A stretch of 64,000 nucleotides of DNA from Methylophilus sp. 5 (lineage in GTDB: Bacteria > Pseudomonadota > Gammaproteobacteria > Burkholderiales > Methylophilaceae), in assembly GCF_000515275.1 (NCBI RefSeq), contig NZ_KI911560.1, positions 2,232,001 to 2,296,000 of the forward strand, given 5' to 3'. Shown one piece after another: positions 36,189-44,213 of this stretch. The first letter of the stretch is position 1; every line of letters begins with the position of its first letter. The position numbers and the translations under genes are program-made. The notes under the pieces were generated by a model, which searched no databases, was not told the DNA's origin, and was given only the letters and a program-made list of their open reading frames with translations.

Positions 36189-36209
36189 TTTTTCATCCAA
36201 GGATTTATT

Positions 36210-36416
36210 ATGGTAACAGGTTCTGTTAAGTGGTTTAACGATTCAAAAGGTTTCGGTTTCATTACGCCTGACAACGGCGGCGAAGATTTGTTCGCACACT
36301 TCTCTGCAATTCAATCTGCAGGTTTCAAAACTTTGAAAGAAAATCAACGCGTAAGCTTTGAAGTAGCTACTGGCCCTAAAGGCAAACAAGCTGCAAACAT
36401 TCAAATCATTGAATAA
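36210..36416 (+). CDS. Cold-shock domain protein (CspA family)
   Basis: Single cold-shock domain of 68 residues that binds single-stranded RNA/DNA and acts as an RNA chaperone. RNP1 is KGFGFI (residues 13-18) and RNP2 is DLFAHFSAI (27-35); GSVKWFN at the start is standard. The 250-nt gap upstream is long and AT-rich, fitting the extended, structured leader usual for csp genes. AAGGA precedes the ATG. An intrinsic terminator lies between it and infA. Confidence 0.95.
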   Translation: MVTGSVKWFNDSKGFGFITPDNGGEDLFAHFSAIQSAGFKTLKENQRVSFEVATGPKGKQAANIQIIE

Positions 36417-36459
36417 TTTAAAGCCTGTCCGCAAGGTTGCTTAGGCAATCTACCGGAAA

Positions 36460-36484
36460 AAGCCCGGAAAATCCGGGCTTTTTT
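36460..36484 (+). terminator. Intrinsic terminator between csp and infA
   Basis: Nine-base-pair stem AAGCCCGGA / TCCGGGCTT around AAA, with TTTT following. It ends only 20 nt before infA, so infA is expressed by read-through or from a promoter within the csp gene. Confidence 0.92.
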
Positions 36485-36503
36485 ATTGTTACAAGGATGT
36501 TTA

Positions 36504-36740
36504 ATGGCAAAAGAAGAGTTAATTGAAATGCAAGGTGCAGTGACTGAGATCCTGCCGGATGCACGCTACCGCGTCAAGCTGGATAATGGTCATACATTAA
36601 TTGCTTACACTGGCGGTAAAATGCGCAAGCACAAGATTCGCATTCTGGCTGGTGATAAAATCACCATCGAAATGTCTCCTTACGACATGGACAAAGGCCG
36701 CATTATTTTCCGTCATTTAGAGCCGCGCAAGCCGTTCTAA
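36504..36740 (+). CDS. infA: Translation initiation factor IF-1
   Basis: S1-type OB-fold protein of 78 residues that binds the ribosomal A site during initiation. [13 protein letters not shown] and [12 protein letters not shown] are family marks, and [12 protein letters not shown] closes the fold. The start at 36504 is chosen because AAGGA lies upstream and the protein then begins with the canonical MAKEE. The C-terminal extension (LEPRKPF) and substitutions such as LIAYTGG instead of the usual VLAHISG suggest the second, csp-linked infA paralogue of betaproteobacteria rather than the ribosomal-operon copy. Confidence 0.92.
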   Translation: MAKEELIEMQGAVTEILPDARYRVKLDNGHTLIAYTGGKMRKHKIRILAGDKITIEMSPYDMDKGRIIFRHLEPRKPF

Positions 36741-37068
36741 TTATTCAGGGTCGTAAGACTCTCTGACCTATGGCTTGCAATTGTGTTTGTAAGGCCAGTC
36801 AGACTCGCGATTGATTTATCCTACCGCTAAAGTGCCTTTATGTGCATCTGCAACAGGCCGTAGGCCTGTTTAGCATTGGCGTGTATCTATTCCGCCACTC
36901 TTTCGGTTGTCACCACGTTTGCTCCTCATTTGATTGTATTTGCCTCTAAATAGGCATGTTACGATCTATGCGTAGGACTTCGTTCATGAGCGTATTCACG
37001 TAAAAAACTCTGCACAGGCAGAGTTTTTTAATTTAAAGCGTTGGTGGGCTAACAATACCTCGCTGACG
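36741..37068. other. Gap with hairpins and a terminator, no gene seen
   Basis: No convincing reading frame. A hairpin with arms around 36745-36766 follows the infA stop. A perfect 8-bp hairpin, AACAGGCC (36852-36859) and GGCCTGTT (36863-36870) around GTA, lies in the middle. An A/T-flanked terminator is at 37002-37029. A small RNA or a long infA 3' region is possible. Confidence 0.5.
37002..37029. terminator. Bidirectional terminator upstream of the DUF2798/SDR unit's end
   Basis: Twelve-base-pair stem AAAAAACTCTGC / GCAGAGTTTTTT around ACAG. It can stop transcripts from the infA side and from the minus-strand SDR-DUF2798 operon. Confidence 0.9.
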
Positions 37069-37317
37069 CTAGGCCGGTTCTTTGATCAAATATTCCGTCA
37101 GGCGCAGCAAATGCGGCGCAATGATCAGGATGCTGACAAACACAATAGGCCAGGCCACACTAATACTGGTTAGCCATTTCTCTAGCAATAATGCCGTTGG
37201 CACGCGATGCATCAACAAAATAGACAGGCTGACTATATTCACGGTCACCAGTGACATTAGCATGGCAAATACCAGCTTGCGCTTGAATGCCACGTGTTTA
37301 TGGGGCCTGTTTACCAT
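37069..37317 (-). CDS. DUF2798 family small membrane protein
   Basis: Protein of 82 residues with two hydrophobic helices (about 14-38 and 48-70), similar in plan to the DUF2798 protein at 34664-34918 (hydrophilic start, FAMLMSLVTV, then WPIVFVSILIIAP). Its start overlaps the end of the SDR gene by 7 nt, so the two are translationally coupled and under the TetR-type operators upstream of the SDR. Function unknown. Confidence 0.72.
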   Translation of the reverse strand: MVNRPHKHVAFKRKLVFAMLMSLVTVNIVSLSILLMHRVPTALLLEKWLTSISVAWPIVFVSILIIAPHLLRLTEYLIKEPA

Positions 37318-38054
37318 GGCAATGGCTGGTCTTCATGGAAATAAGCGCCGGTTGGGCCTTGAGCATCTAGTGTGGCCAGTCTGACTGAGGTTTTCCAGCT
37401 ATCGCTGACTTCCATCGGTGCATCGGCACCACCCAACTCGGTTTTAACCCAACCAGGATGGGCAGAATTGACTTTGATATTGCTGTCTTTTAACGCATGT
37501 GCCAGATGAATAGTAAACATATTCAAGGCCGACTTGGAGGCGTTGTAGGCCAGACCTTTTGCCGCTTCAATCGGCGAATTGGGCGCGCTATGCAAGGTTT
37601 GTGAGCCTAGTATGCTGGATAAATTGACAATGCGTCCAGCAGGAGAGCGTTGCAGCAAAGGCAGCAAGGCTTGGGTTAAGGCGACAACGGCAAAAAAGTT
37701 GGCTTCAAATGTGGTTTTGAGCGTGTCCTGGTCGACGGTTAAGCTATTGTTTTGCCCGATCAGGTCTTCTTTTAAAATGCCGGCATTGTTAACGAGAATA
37801 TCCAGTTGGCCAAAGCGCGATTGCAACGCTGCCACCACGGCTTGCGGTGACTGGGGCAGTGCTGCATCATAATGTACATATTCAGCCGTTATGCCGATGG
37901 CTTTGAGTTCGGCGACGGCCTGTTCGCCTTTGTGCTGGTCACGTGCGCCAATGACGACCTTGATCCCTTGCTCACCTAGTTTTTTTGCGGTTTCAAAACC
38001 GATGCCACGATTGCCACCTGTAATTAAAGCAACGCGTTGTTGTAAAGCACTCAT
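37311..38054 (-). CDS. Short-chain dehydrogenase/reductase
   Basis: NAD(P)-dependent oxidoreductase of 247 residues. The cofactor loop is TGGNRGIGFETA (residues 12-23), followed by the NNAG motif near residue 89; the catalytic Ser is in NLSSILGS near residue 144 and the YNASK active-site Tyr/Lys near residue 172. The sequence resembles the plant-like carbonyl reductase branch of SDRs. It is divergent from a TetR gene, and both promoters are overlapped by matching operators, so a carbonyl compound could be inducer and substrate; that is inference. Confidence 0.9.
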   Translation of the reverse strand: MSALQQRVALITGGNRGIGFETAKKLGEQGIKVVIGARDQHKGEQAVAELKAIGITAEYVHYDAALPQSPQAVVAALQSRFGQLDILVNNAGILKEDLIGQNNSLTVDQDTLKTTFEANFFAVVALTQALLPLLQRSPAGRIVNLSSILGSQTLHSAPNSPIEAAKGLAYNASKSALNMFTIHLAHALKDSNIKVNSAHPGWVKTELGGADAPMEVSDSWKTSVRLATLDAQGPTGAYFHEDQPLPW

Positions 38055-38088
38055 ATTAGCTCCTAGCTTAAGATTTATTTGTATTAAA

Positions 38089-38100
38089 TACCAATCGGTA
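38089..38100. promoter_or_regulatory. TetR-type operator 1 at the SDR transcription start
   Basis: TACCAATCGGTA, an imperfect palindrome of the ACC-N4-GGT type. It lies at the predicted +1 of the SDR promoter and differs by one base from the reverse complement of operator 2. Confidence 0.7.
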
Positions 38101-38105
38101 AATAA

Positions 38106-38135
38106 ATAATAAACGGTTGATTATAAAGTTGTCAA
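38106..38135 (-). promoter_or_regulatory. Sigma-70-type promoter for the SDR operon
   Basis: On the minus strand, TTGACA (38135-38130) and TATTAT (38111-38106) are separated by 18 nt, a near-consensus promoter reading toward the SDR gene. Confidence 0.7.
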
Positions 38136-38144
38136 TATATTTTT

Positions 38145-38160
38145 TACCGAGTGGTATAAT
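38145..38160 (+). promoter_or_regulatory. TetR-type operator 2 overlapping the tetR -10 box
   Basis: TACCGAGTGGTA (38145-38156) overlaps a consensus -10 TATAAT (38155-38160) that precedes the TetR gene. Binding here would repress the regulator itself. Confidence 0.68.
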
Positions 38161-38189
38161 AATTAAAAAATGACACAGGTAAATCAACT

Positions 38190-38828
38190 ATGACCCTAGC
38201 ACTCCCTCCTAAGAAACGTGGGCGACCAGTCGCCTTTGATTACGATACGGCGTTGCAGAGCGCCATGCATGCCTTCTGGCAACATGGTTATGAAGGGACG
38301 TCTATGAGTAGCTTGATGGATGCTATGCAAATGAATAAAGCGAGCATTTATGCCGCCTATGGCAGCAAAGAGGCTTTATTTCAGAAAGCCGTGCTGCGTT
38401 ATGTGCAGGGGCCTGCCAGTTTTTTAACGGCGGCACTGGCACAGCCTACGGCGCTGGCGGTGATTCAGTTAATGTTATCGCAGGCGGCGCAGATGCTCAC
38501 AGAGCAATCACATCCTGCGGGTTGCCTGGTGACGCAGGGCGCATTGGCGTGTAGTGCCGAGTCGGCTGAGATCAAAACATTATTAAGAGGCTATCGCCAG
38601 ACGCTTGAACAACAACTCGCACAACGCTTTGTACGTGCGATTGATGAAAAAGATTTATTGGGCTCGGCAGATCCGGCAGTGCTTGCCAAATGGGTGATGA
38701 CGGTACATCAGGGCATGACAGTGCAAGCAACAAGCGGCGCCACCCAGGCTGAGTTATTCAATGTGGCAACCATGGCCACGCAGTTAATCGCGCAGGCCTA
38801 CTCGGTAAAAGCCACAGTAGAGGGCTAA
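38190..38828 (+). CDS. TetR/AcrR-family transcriptional repressor
   Basis: Repressor of 212 residues. The N-terminal HTH spans about residues 15-62, with MSSLMDAMQMNKASIYAAYG as the recognition region, and a helical ligand-binding domain follows. The KKRGRPVAFDYDTALQSAM opening is typical of a subgroup often paired with short-chain dehydrogenases. It faces the SDR gene, and the 135-nt space between them holds two near-identical operators in opposite orientation, each on one of the two promoters. It therefore probably represses both units. Confidence 0.92.
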   Translation: MTLALPPKKRGRPVAFDYDTALQSAMHAFWQHGYEGTSMSSLMDAMQMNKASIYAAYGSKEALFQKAVLRYVQGPASFLTAALAQPTALAVIQLMLSQAAQMLTEQSHPAGCLVTQGALACSAESAEIKTLLRGYRQTLEQQLAQRFVRAIDEKDLLGSADPAVLAKWVMTVHQGMTVQATSGATQAELFNVATMATQLIAQAYSVKATVEG

Positions 38829-38867
38829 ACATGGCTGCTAACTGATGGCAGATAGCAGCCAGGGAGA

Positions 38868-39422
38868 TTACACCGCGTTACGCACCAGTGTGATGGCTGC
38901 GAGTTTGGCCCGCGTTGCCGCGCCGGAGTTAGGGGCCAGACGCTCAACCAGCGCGGCACCTTCAAATAGAATAGTGAGCTGCTGCCCCAGCGCTTCTGGG
39001 TCTTTAGCGCCGGCATGCCGGGCAATTTTGCACAAATAACCTTGCAGTTCGGCCGACAACACAACTGAATATTGGTTGATCGGATGTTCTGCCTCGGGGA
39101 ACTCCACCGCAGCGATATGGAAGGGCAGGCCGCGGAACTCTGGCTGGCTGATCCATTGCTCCATCAACTCGCACAGCAATAGCAACAGTTCTAACGATTC
39201 GGCTTTTTTAGACGCCAGTTGCGTATTGAGCCAAGCATAAAATCTGTCTGATTTATCGCGCAAATAGGCGGTGATCAGCAGGTTTTTGCTGGGGAAGTGT
39301 TTATACAACGTGGCTTTGGCGACGCCCGCCTCCAGTATGATGGTATCGACGCCGGATGCCTGTATGCCTCTGCTATCAAACAGGCTGCTGGCGATATTGA
39401 GTATTTTTTCTCGCATGTTCAT
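38868..39422 (-). CDS. TetR-family transcriptional regulator
   Basis: Regulator of 184 residues with N-terminal HTH (ILNIASSLFDSRGIQASGVDTI, recognition AKATLYKHFPSK near residue 34) and a C-terminal helical domain. The ATG at 39422 is preferred (AAAGGATTAAGTG upstream); a GTG at 39425 directly precedes it. It follows an unknown membrane-protein gene on the same strand after 45 nt and converges with the other TetR gene. No target can be named. Confidence 0.88.
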   Translation of the reverse strand: MNMREKILNIASSLFDSRGIQASGVDTIILEAGVAKATLYKHFPSKNLLITAYLRDKSDRFYAWLNTQLASKKAESLELLLLLCELMEQWISQPEFRGLPFHIAAVEFPEAEHPINQYSVVLSAELQGYLCKIARHAGAKDPEALGQQLTILFEGAALVERLAPNSGAATRAKLAAITLVRNAV

Positions 39423-39467
39423 CACTTAATCCTTTTATCCCGATTTTCAGGGTTCCCGATTTTTCGC

Positions 39468-40244
39468 TTATTCTCTTGGTAAACGATCACGCCCTTGCGG
39501 TCGCATCAGCTCTTGCGGATACAGACAACTGACGTATCCCAGTGCTTGCCGCAAGTGTTCTACCTGGTCAACATCGACATGGCCCTCTGTGACAAACAAA
39601 ATGAAGGCTTGGCGTTGTCTCGCAGGCAGCATGGCCGCCTGTGGCAGTTGGCAGCTGCCATTTTGCATTTTCTGGTAGGCCAAATTGAGCAAGCTCATTG
39701 TGACCGGGTCTACGGTGCCACCTAAAGGTTGTTCAGTGGCCACTTCTAATGGCGACCATACTGGCTGTACCTGTTTGGGTTTAAGCGGCGCGAACGCCAT
39801 CCAAACCACACATACACTCACTAGCAAGCCAAATGACAATGAGCGCTGCAATGCGGGCGGCGCCAATTGGCTATGCACAGACTGGTCAAATAACTGCCAG
39901 GCCTGGCCGCTCCCGGTTTGTGACTGCACCTGTATTGCGCCCACCGCCAGAAAAAACCATTGGTCGAGCAGGGTAGGCGATAATGCTGCCGCCGATTGTT
40001 GCTGTGCCTGGTCTATCTTTTGGCGAATGGTGGCAATGTCTTGCACATTCAGTCTATTGCTTGCACCTGCTTGCGCCAGGCGCTGTTTGTTCCAGCCTGC
40101 CAAGTCATCGCGCAGCTTGTAAAATGGTGCATGCCTGCCCCATTGCTTTAATCCGAGTGTCCACAAGCCATGCGTGGCATATGCCTTGCAAGTGCGCCCG
40201 TATCGCTGTCTGGTCTGATTCACGATCGTTAATAAATTCACCAT
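39468..40244 (-). CDS. Hypothetical single-span membrane protein, divergent from mxaR
   Basis: Protein of 258 residues that I do not recognise. A single hydrophobic segment lies about two-thirds along before the final third (SFGLLVSVCVVWMAFAPL). The N-terminal 140 residues are helical and basic/glutamine-rich, and the C-terminal 90 residues carry several cysteines (NGSCQLPQ, YVSCLYPQ). The ATG at 40244 is preferred because AGGGG lies just upstream; an in-frame TTG at 40277 would add 11 residues. It is transcribed away from the mxa operon, with 180 nt between the starts. A link to methanol oxidation is possible from position only. Confidence 0.6.
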   Translation of the reverse strand: MVNLLTIVNQTRQRYGRTCKAYATHGLWTLGLKQWGRHAPFYKLRDDLAGWNKQRLAQAGASNRLNVQDIATIRQKIDQAQQQSAAALSPTLLDQWFFLAVGAIQVQSQTGSGQAWQLFDQSVHSQLAPPALQRSLSFGLLVSVCVVWMAFAPLKPKQVQPVWSPLEVATEQPLGGTVDPVTMSLLNLAYQKMQNGSCQLPQAAMLPARQRQAFILFVTEGHVDVDQVEHLRQALGYVSCLYPQELMRPQGRDRLPRE

Positions 40245-40323
40245 AACCCCTAAAAAATCCGCTTGCTTTTTTTTCAATGGCTGCAGTAGACTAGAAAAAA
40301 GTGAACAGACCTGTCTGCATCTT

Positions 40324-40342
40324 AACGTGGCAACACGTAAAA
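40324..40342. promoter_or_regulatory. Short inverted repeat in the mxaR upstream region
   Basis: The segment contains ACGTG-GCAA-CACGT, a perfect 5-bp inverted repeat, about 85-100 nt before mxaR. It may be part of a regulator site in the divergent promoter region; no clear -35/-10 pair was found. Confidence 0.35.
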
Positions 40343-40423
40343 TGCAACCAGTGGTTAAACACTTAATTCCAGAGGCTACTTTGGCATCATAGCTCCGGCT
40401 GAATTTGTAAACAAGGGATCACC

Positions 40424-41470
40424 ATGACATCTGTCTCCATCGCAACACAATTGGCGGAATGGCGCGATCATGCGCTCACGCTTGAAAATGAAGTAAAAAA
40501 AGTCGTTGTTGGCCAGGATAAAGCCATCCGCGCAATTAATATCGCCATTTTTGCTCGTGGCCATGTGCTGCTGGAAGGCGGCGTGGGCGTTGGTAAAACC
40601 ACCTTGCTGCAATCGATTGCGCGTGGTTTGGGTGGCGCTTATGAGCGGATTGAAGGCACGGTTGATTTAATGCCGAATGACCTGATTTACCATACTTTTT
40701 TAGGTGAGGATGGCCGCCCTAAGGTAGAAGAAGGCCCATTGCTGCGTGCTGGTGAGCAACTCTCGGTATTTTTCTTTAACGAAATCAACCGTGCCAGACC
40801 GCAAGTGCATGCCTTGATGTTGCGTGTGATGGCCGAGCGCCACGTGCATGCGTTTAAAAAAGAATATCGCTTGCCGCACATGCTGGTGTTTGCTGACCGC
40901 AACCAGGTCGAAAAGAACGAAACGTTTGAAATTCCCTCCGCAGCACGTGACCGCTTTATGATGGAGATCCCGATTGAGATCCCTGAAGACCGTGAGCTGC
41001 GCAAGGCGCTGATGTTTGATGTGAAATTTCAGCATGCTGAGCGCCTGACCCAGCAGGTACAAAGTGGTGTACTCGCCTATGACCAGCTCAATGCTTTTTC
41101 TGATATTTTGCAAAGCCATATTCGCGCCAGTGATGTGCTGGAGGATTATGCGCTGGACTTGTGGCAGGCAACACAATCGCCAGCTGCGTTTGGTATTCAG
41201 CTTGATAGCGTGGATGTTAATCGTTTAATTCATACCGGTGCCAGCCCGCGTGGCATGGGCATGCTACTCAAGGCAGCACGCGTACACGCCTGGCTGATGC
41301 AGCGCGATAGCCTGTACCCTGAGGATATTCATGCTGTGTTTCACGAAATTATCGCGCACCGACTGGTGTTAAATCCGATGTTTGAAAGCCGCCGCACCCA
41401 GCTTTCGCGTGAACTCACCAACCAGATTTTGGCCAGCGTCAGCGTGCCGACACGGGTCAAGGCAGCATGA
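40424..41470 (+). CDS. mxaR: MoxR-type AAA ATPase of the methanol dehydrogenase cluster
   Basis: AAA+ ATPase of 348 residues. Walker A is GGVGVGKTT (52-60), Walker B lies in VFFFNEINRARP (about 115-126), and sensor-like FADRNQVEKNETF near residue 155. MoxR ATPases act as chaperones together with von Willebrand A proteins. The gene order that follows (DUF58, MxaA, vWA, small TPR-type protein, vWA) is that of mxaRSACKL in methylotrophs, where these genes are needed for assembly and calcium insertion of methanol dehydrogenase. Its stop overlaps mxaS (ATGA). A GATCACC region with AGGGA serves as ribosome site. Confidence 0.9.
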   Translation: MTSVSIATQLAEWRDHALTLENEVKKVVVGQDKAIRAINIAIFARGHVLLEGGVGVGKTTLLQSIARGLGGAYERIEGTVDLMPNDLIYHTFLGEDGRPKVEEGPLLRAGEQLSVFFFNEINRARPQVHALMLRVMAERHVHAFKKEYRLPHMLVFADRNQVEKNETFEIPSAARDRFMMEIPIEIPEDRELRKALMFDVKFQHAERLTQQVQSGVLAYDQLNAFSDILQSHIRASDVLEDYALDLWQATQSPAAFGIQLDSVDVNRLIHTGASPRGMGMLLKAARVHAWLMQRDSLYPEDIHAVFHEIIAHRLVLNPMFESRRTQLSRELTNQILASVSVPTRVKAA

Positions 41471-42327
41471 TTCCAGCTAACGCACAGCCGTTTTTTTACC
41501 AGGTGCCATGGCGCTCGGCGAGTGTGCACGCCGGCGAGCATTTGGGTATACAGCGCGGGCCGGGCGACGAGTTCAGCAAGCATGTGTCGCTGGTGGACTA
41601 CCCGGATGCCAGGCGGTTGGATTTAAGGCAAACCTTGCGCGACCCCTACGAGCAGGTGCAGGTACGTGTGTTCAAGCAGGAAGCGTCGAGCCCGCTGTAT
41701 GCCATCTGCGATTTATCCAGCTCGATGCAGTTTCAGGGGCAGACCAGCAAACTTGATACCTTGCAAGCCGTGGCGGCCTCAATTGCCTGCTCCGCGCATG
41801 AAAATAGCGACCTGTTTGGCATGGTCTGTTATGACCACGCAGTGATTCCGCATTTGAGCCAGGCGCCCGGGCATCATGCGCATCAGTCATTTGCCACCAT
41901 TGCCGAGTTGGCTCAGTTTCACAATAGGCATAAAGATGGCCAGGGCATTATCGAGGCGACCGGCTGGCTAGGGCAGCAAAAAGGCCTGGTGTTCTGGATT
42001 TCGGATTTTCACATGCCACTGGCCTTGATTGAGCGTGGCCTGAATGGCATGTCTAATCATCAGGTGATCCCGATTGTGTTATGGGATCCGCAAGAGTATC
42101 AGCGTTTGCCGCGCTTTGGCTTCGGCAATTTGCAGGACCCCGAAACCGGCCAGCAAAAAACCATTTTTTTCCGCCAGGCGATTCGTGCCCAGTTTGTCGA
42201 GCAGTTTGAGCAGCGCAAACAGGCATTGGATCAGTTATTTGCACGCTTTGATATTCGTCCGCTATATATTGCCGGTCGTTTTGACGCTGGCTTGCTGTCG
42301 GATTATTTTGAACAACTTATTCATTAG
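41467..42327 (+). CDS. mxaS: MxaS, DUF58 protein for methanol dehydrogenase maturation
   Basis: Protein of 286 residues of the DUF58 family with a vWA-like core. A MIDAS-type DxSxS is present in AICDLSSSMQFQ near residue 80, and the N-terminal RSASVHAGEHLG and VDYPDARRLDLRQ segments are DUF58-typical. It should work with the MoxR ATPase encoded directly upstream (4-nt overlap). MxaS is required for active methanol dehydrogenase in other methylotrophs, but its exact step is not known. Confidence 0.85.
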   Translation: MIPANAQPFFYQVPWRSASVHAGEHLGIQRGPGDEFSKHVSLVDYPDARRLDLRQTLRDPYEQVQVRVFKQEASSPLYAICDLSSSMQFQGQTSKLDTLQAVAASIACSAHENSDLFGMVCYDHAVIPHLSQAPGHHAHQSFATIAELAQFHNRHKDGQGIIEATGWLGQQKGLVFWISDFHMPLALIERGLNGMSNHQVIPIVLWDPQEYQRLPRFGFGNLQDPETGQQKTIFFRQAIRAQFVEQFEQRKQALDQLFARFDIRPLYIAGRFDAGLLSDYFEQLIH

Positions 42328-42336
42328 AGTGTGGTG

Positions 42337-43248
42337 ATGAAACAGATATTTTTAGCATGGCTAGTTGCTAGCCTGGTGGCAATGCCAGCCTGGGCCGATG
42401 CGCCAGAGTCGCCTACACCGCCAACGGCTGCAACAATTCTCGGTGTGCATAATCCGGCACTGTATGCCGGCATACAACTGGGTGATGTGTTGCAACGCAG
42501 CCTGCAAGTCTCAGTGGCAGCGCAAGATCAGCTCAATGACAGCAACTTGCCGTTAAAAGGCTTACAACGCAATGGCATTGAGCTACGTCAGTTGCAGGTG
42601 AGTAGCGCGGAAAAAGACGGCAAAAAAGTGTATACCCTGGTGTTTGAATACCAGGTATTTGCCAATAGCGGCAAACCAGTGCAATTGCAATTACCGGCTG
42701 AGCACGTGACTTTTAATAGCGGCGCCTCGGTTGAGTTGCCTGCCTGGCGCTTTTGGCTGATGGCGCAATTACCGGACCGCCTGCATCCGGCCAAGCCTAC
42801 TGTGATTGCGCAATACCAGCCCAGCTTGCTGGAGACACAAACGACACAGCGCTGGTTGGGCCTGAGTGCTTTACTTGCATTGCTAGGTGGCTTGGTATTG
42901 CTGTATCGCAATGCAGACTGGACTTGGTTGCCGATAATGAATGGCCATTTTGCCCATGCTTATCGTCGCCTGAAACAGTTACCAGCTACGCCAGAAGGGC
43001 AAAAGCAGGCCGCATTGCTGATGCAGCATGCGTTTAACCAGCATTATGGTCAGCAAATGTTGGGCAGCCAGGTTGGTGCGTTTGTGCAGCAACAGCCGGT
43101 GTTTCAATCGCTAGAACCACAGATACAAGCTTTTTTTGCACAGGCAAATGCCGTGCTGTATGGCGGTCAACTGGCCGCCACTGCTGAGTATTTGCAGCAA
43201 TGTAAAACCTTGGCGCATGCGCTACGTGCTTGTGAACGGAGGGTGTGA
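42337..43248 (+). CDS. mxaA: MxaA, periplasm-facing methanol dehydrogenase maturation protein
   Basis: Protein of 303 residues with a signal peptide or N-terminal anchor (FLAWLVASLVAMPAWA), a periplasmic beta-type domain (about 30-170), one membrane helix (GLSALLALLGGLVLLY near residue 187), and a cytoplasmic helical tail. MxaA is linked to calcium insertion into methanol dehydrogenase in Methylobacterium. The ATG at 42337 follows two GTG codons; either could also serve. The stop overlaps the mxaC ATG by one base (TGATG). Confidence 0.85.
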   Translation: MKQIFLAWLVASLVAMPAWADAPESPTPPTAATILGVHNPALYAGIQLGDVLQRSLQVSVAAQDQLNDSNLPLKGLQRNGIELRQLQVSSAEKDGKKVYTLVFEYQVFANSGKPVQLQLPAEHVTFNSGASVELPAWRFWLMAQLPDRLHPAKPTVIAQYQPSLLETQTTQRWLGLSALLALLGGLVLLYRNADWTWLPIMNGHFAHAYRRLKQLPATPEGQKQAALLMQHAFNQHYGQQMLGSQVGAFVQQQPVFQSLEPQIQAFFAQANAVLYGGQLAATAEYLQQCKTLAHALRACERRV

Positions 43249-44213
43249 TGCATTGCTTACACCCGTGGTTTTTGCTGCTGTTACCAGTAGCCGCGGTACC
43301 GTTTCTGCTCAAAAGTCGGCATGCGCAGGTGTACTCCTGGCTGGAGATGGTGCCTGTAGATGCATTTTCTGAGCGTATTAATCTGCTGGTTAAAGCCGCG
43401 ACCAGTGTCTTGTTGTTGTGTTTGGTCTTAGCGCTGGCCGGGCCACAAGGCGACAGCCACCAGGAACAAAAAATCGGCAAGGGCGCGCAAAGTGTGTTTG
43501 TGATTGACCGCAGCGTGAGTATGGACCATCCGTTTGCTGGCCAGGCCACCGGCGGTCATGCCGCTGAAATCAAATCTGCCGCAGCCAGGCGTTTGATTAC
43601 GGCCTTTATTGATTCACGGCCAGATGACATGATGGGCGTGGTTGGGTTCACCAACTCTGCTTTGTATGGCATGAAAATCACCACCAATCGCGAGGGCATC
43701 CATGCGGCGATTCAGGCCGCGACCGGGCCAGCCTTAAACCAGACCAATATTGGCGCGGGCATTACCAATGCCGTGACCTTGTTTGAAAATATTGCCAGTA
43801 CGGGGTCGCGCGCCATTGTGTTGTTGTCGGATGGCGCGGGTAAGTTGAGTCCGCGTGTGAAGTATCAGATTCGCAAGCAACTGGTGGGGAAAAAGCTCAA
43901 TTTGTACTGGATTGTGCTGCGAGAGCCGGATGACATCAGTATTTTTACCGACAATGTTTACGACGATGATCATTTGCCGGAGGCGATTGCGCTGGACCGT
44001 TTTTTTCAGTCATTGAATGTGAAATACAAAGCGTTTGAAGCGGATAACGCGACGGCGCTGGAGTCTGCGCTGCGTGAAATTGACGCCAAAGAAAAAAATG
44101 TGATTCAGTATGGCGTCATTATTCCTGGCCATGATTATGCCAAAGACCTGATGGTGGTGGCTTTGCTGCTGGGTTTAGGCTTGGTGTTGATTAAACAGAT
44201 AAAGGTATATTAA
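43248..44213 (+). CDS. mxaC: MxaC, von Willebrand factor A membrane protein
   Basis: BatA-like protein of 321 residues. Two N-terminal helices (about 5-20 and 45-63) are followed by a vWA domain with the MIDAS motif FVIDRSVSMDHP near residue 85, and a C-terminal helix (LMVVALLLGLGLVLI). The vWA faces the periplasm and probably binds Ca or Mg. In mxa clusters MxaC is needed for calcium loading of methanol dehydrogenase. GGAGGG precedes the ATG, and the gene overlaps both neighbours by one base. Confidence 0.88.
   Translation: MHCLHPWFLLLLPVAAVPFLLKSRHAQVYSWLEMVPVDAFSERINLLVKAATSVLLLCLVLALAGPQGDSHQEQKIGKGAQSVFVIDRSVSMDHPFAGQATGGHAAEIKSAAARRLITAFIDSRPDDMMGVVGFTNSALYGMKITTNREGIHAAIQAATGPALNQTNIGAGITNAVTLFENIASTGSRAIVLLSDGAGKLSPRVKYQIRKQLVGKKLNLYWIVLREPDDISIFTDNVYDDDHLPEAIALDRFFQSLNVKYKAFEADNATALESALREIDAKEKNVIQYGVIIPGHDYAKDLMVVALLLGLGLVLIKQIKVY

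Noticed and set aside
40371..40423. Possible sigma-54 promoter before mxaR (TTGGCATCATAGCTCC).
   Set aside because: Lacks the GC element at the -12 position with correct spacing, so it does not match the sigma-54 consensus.
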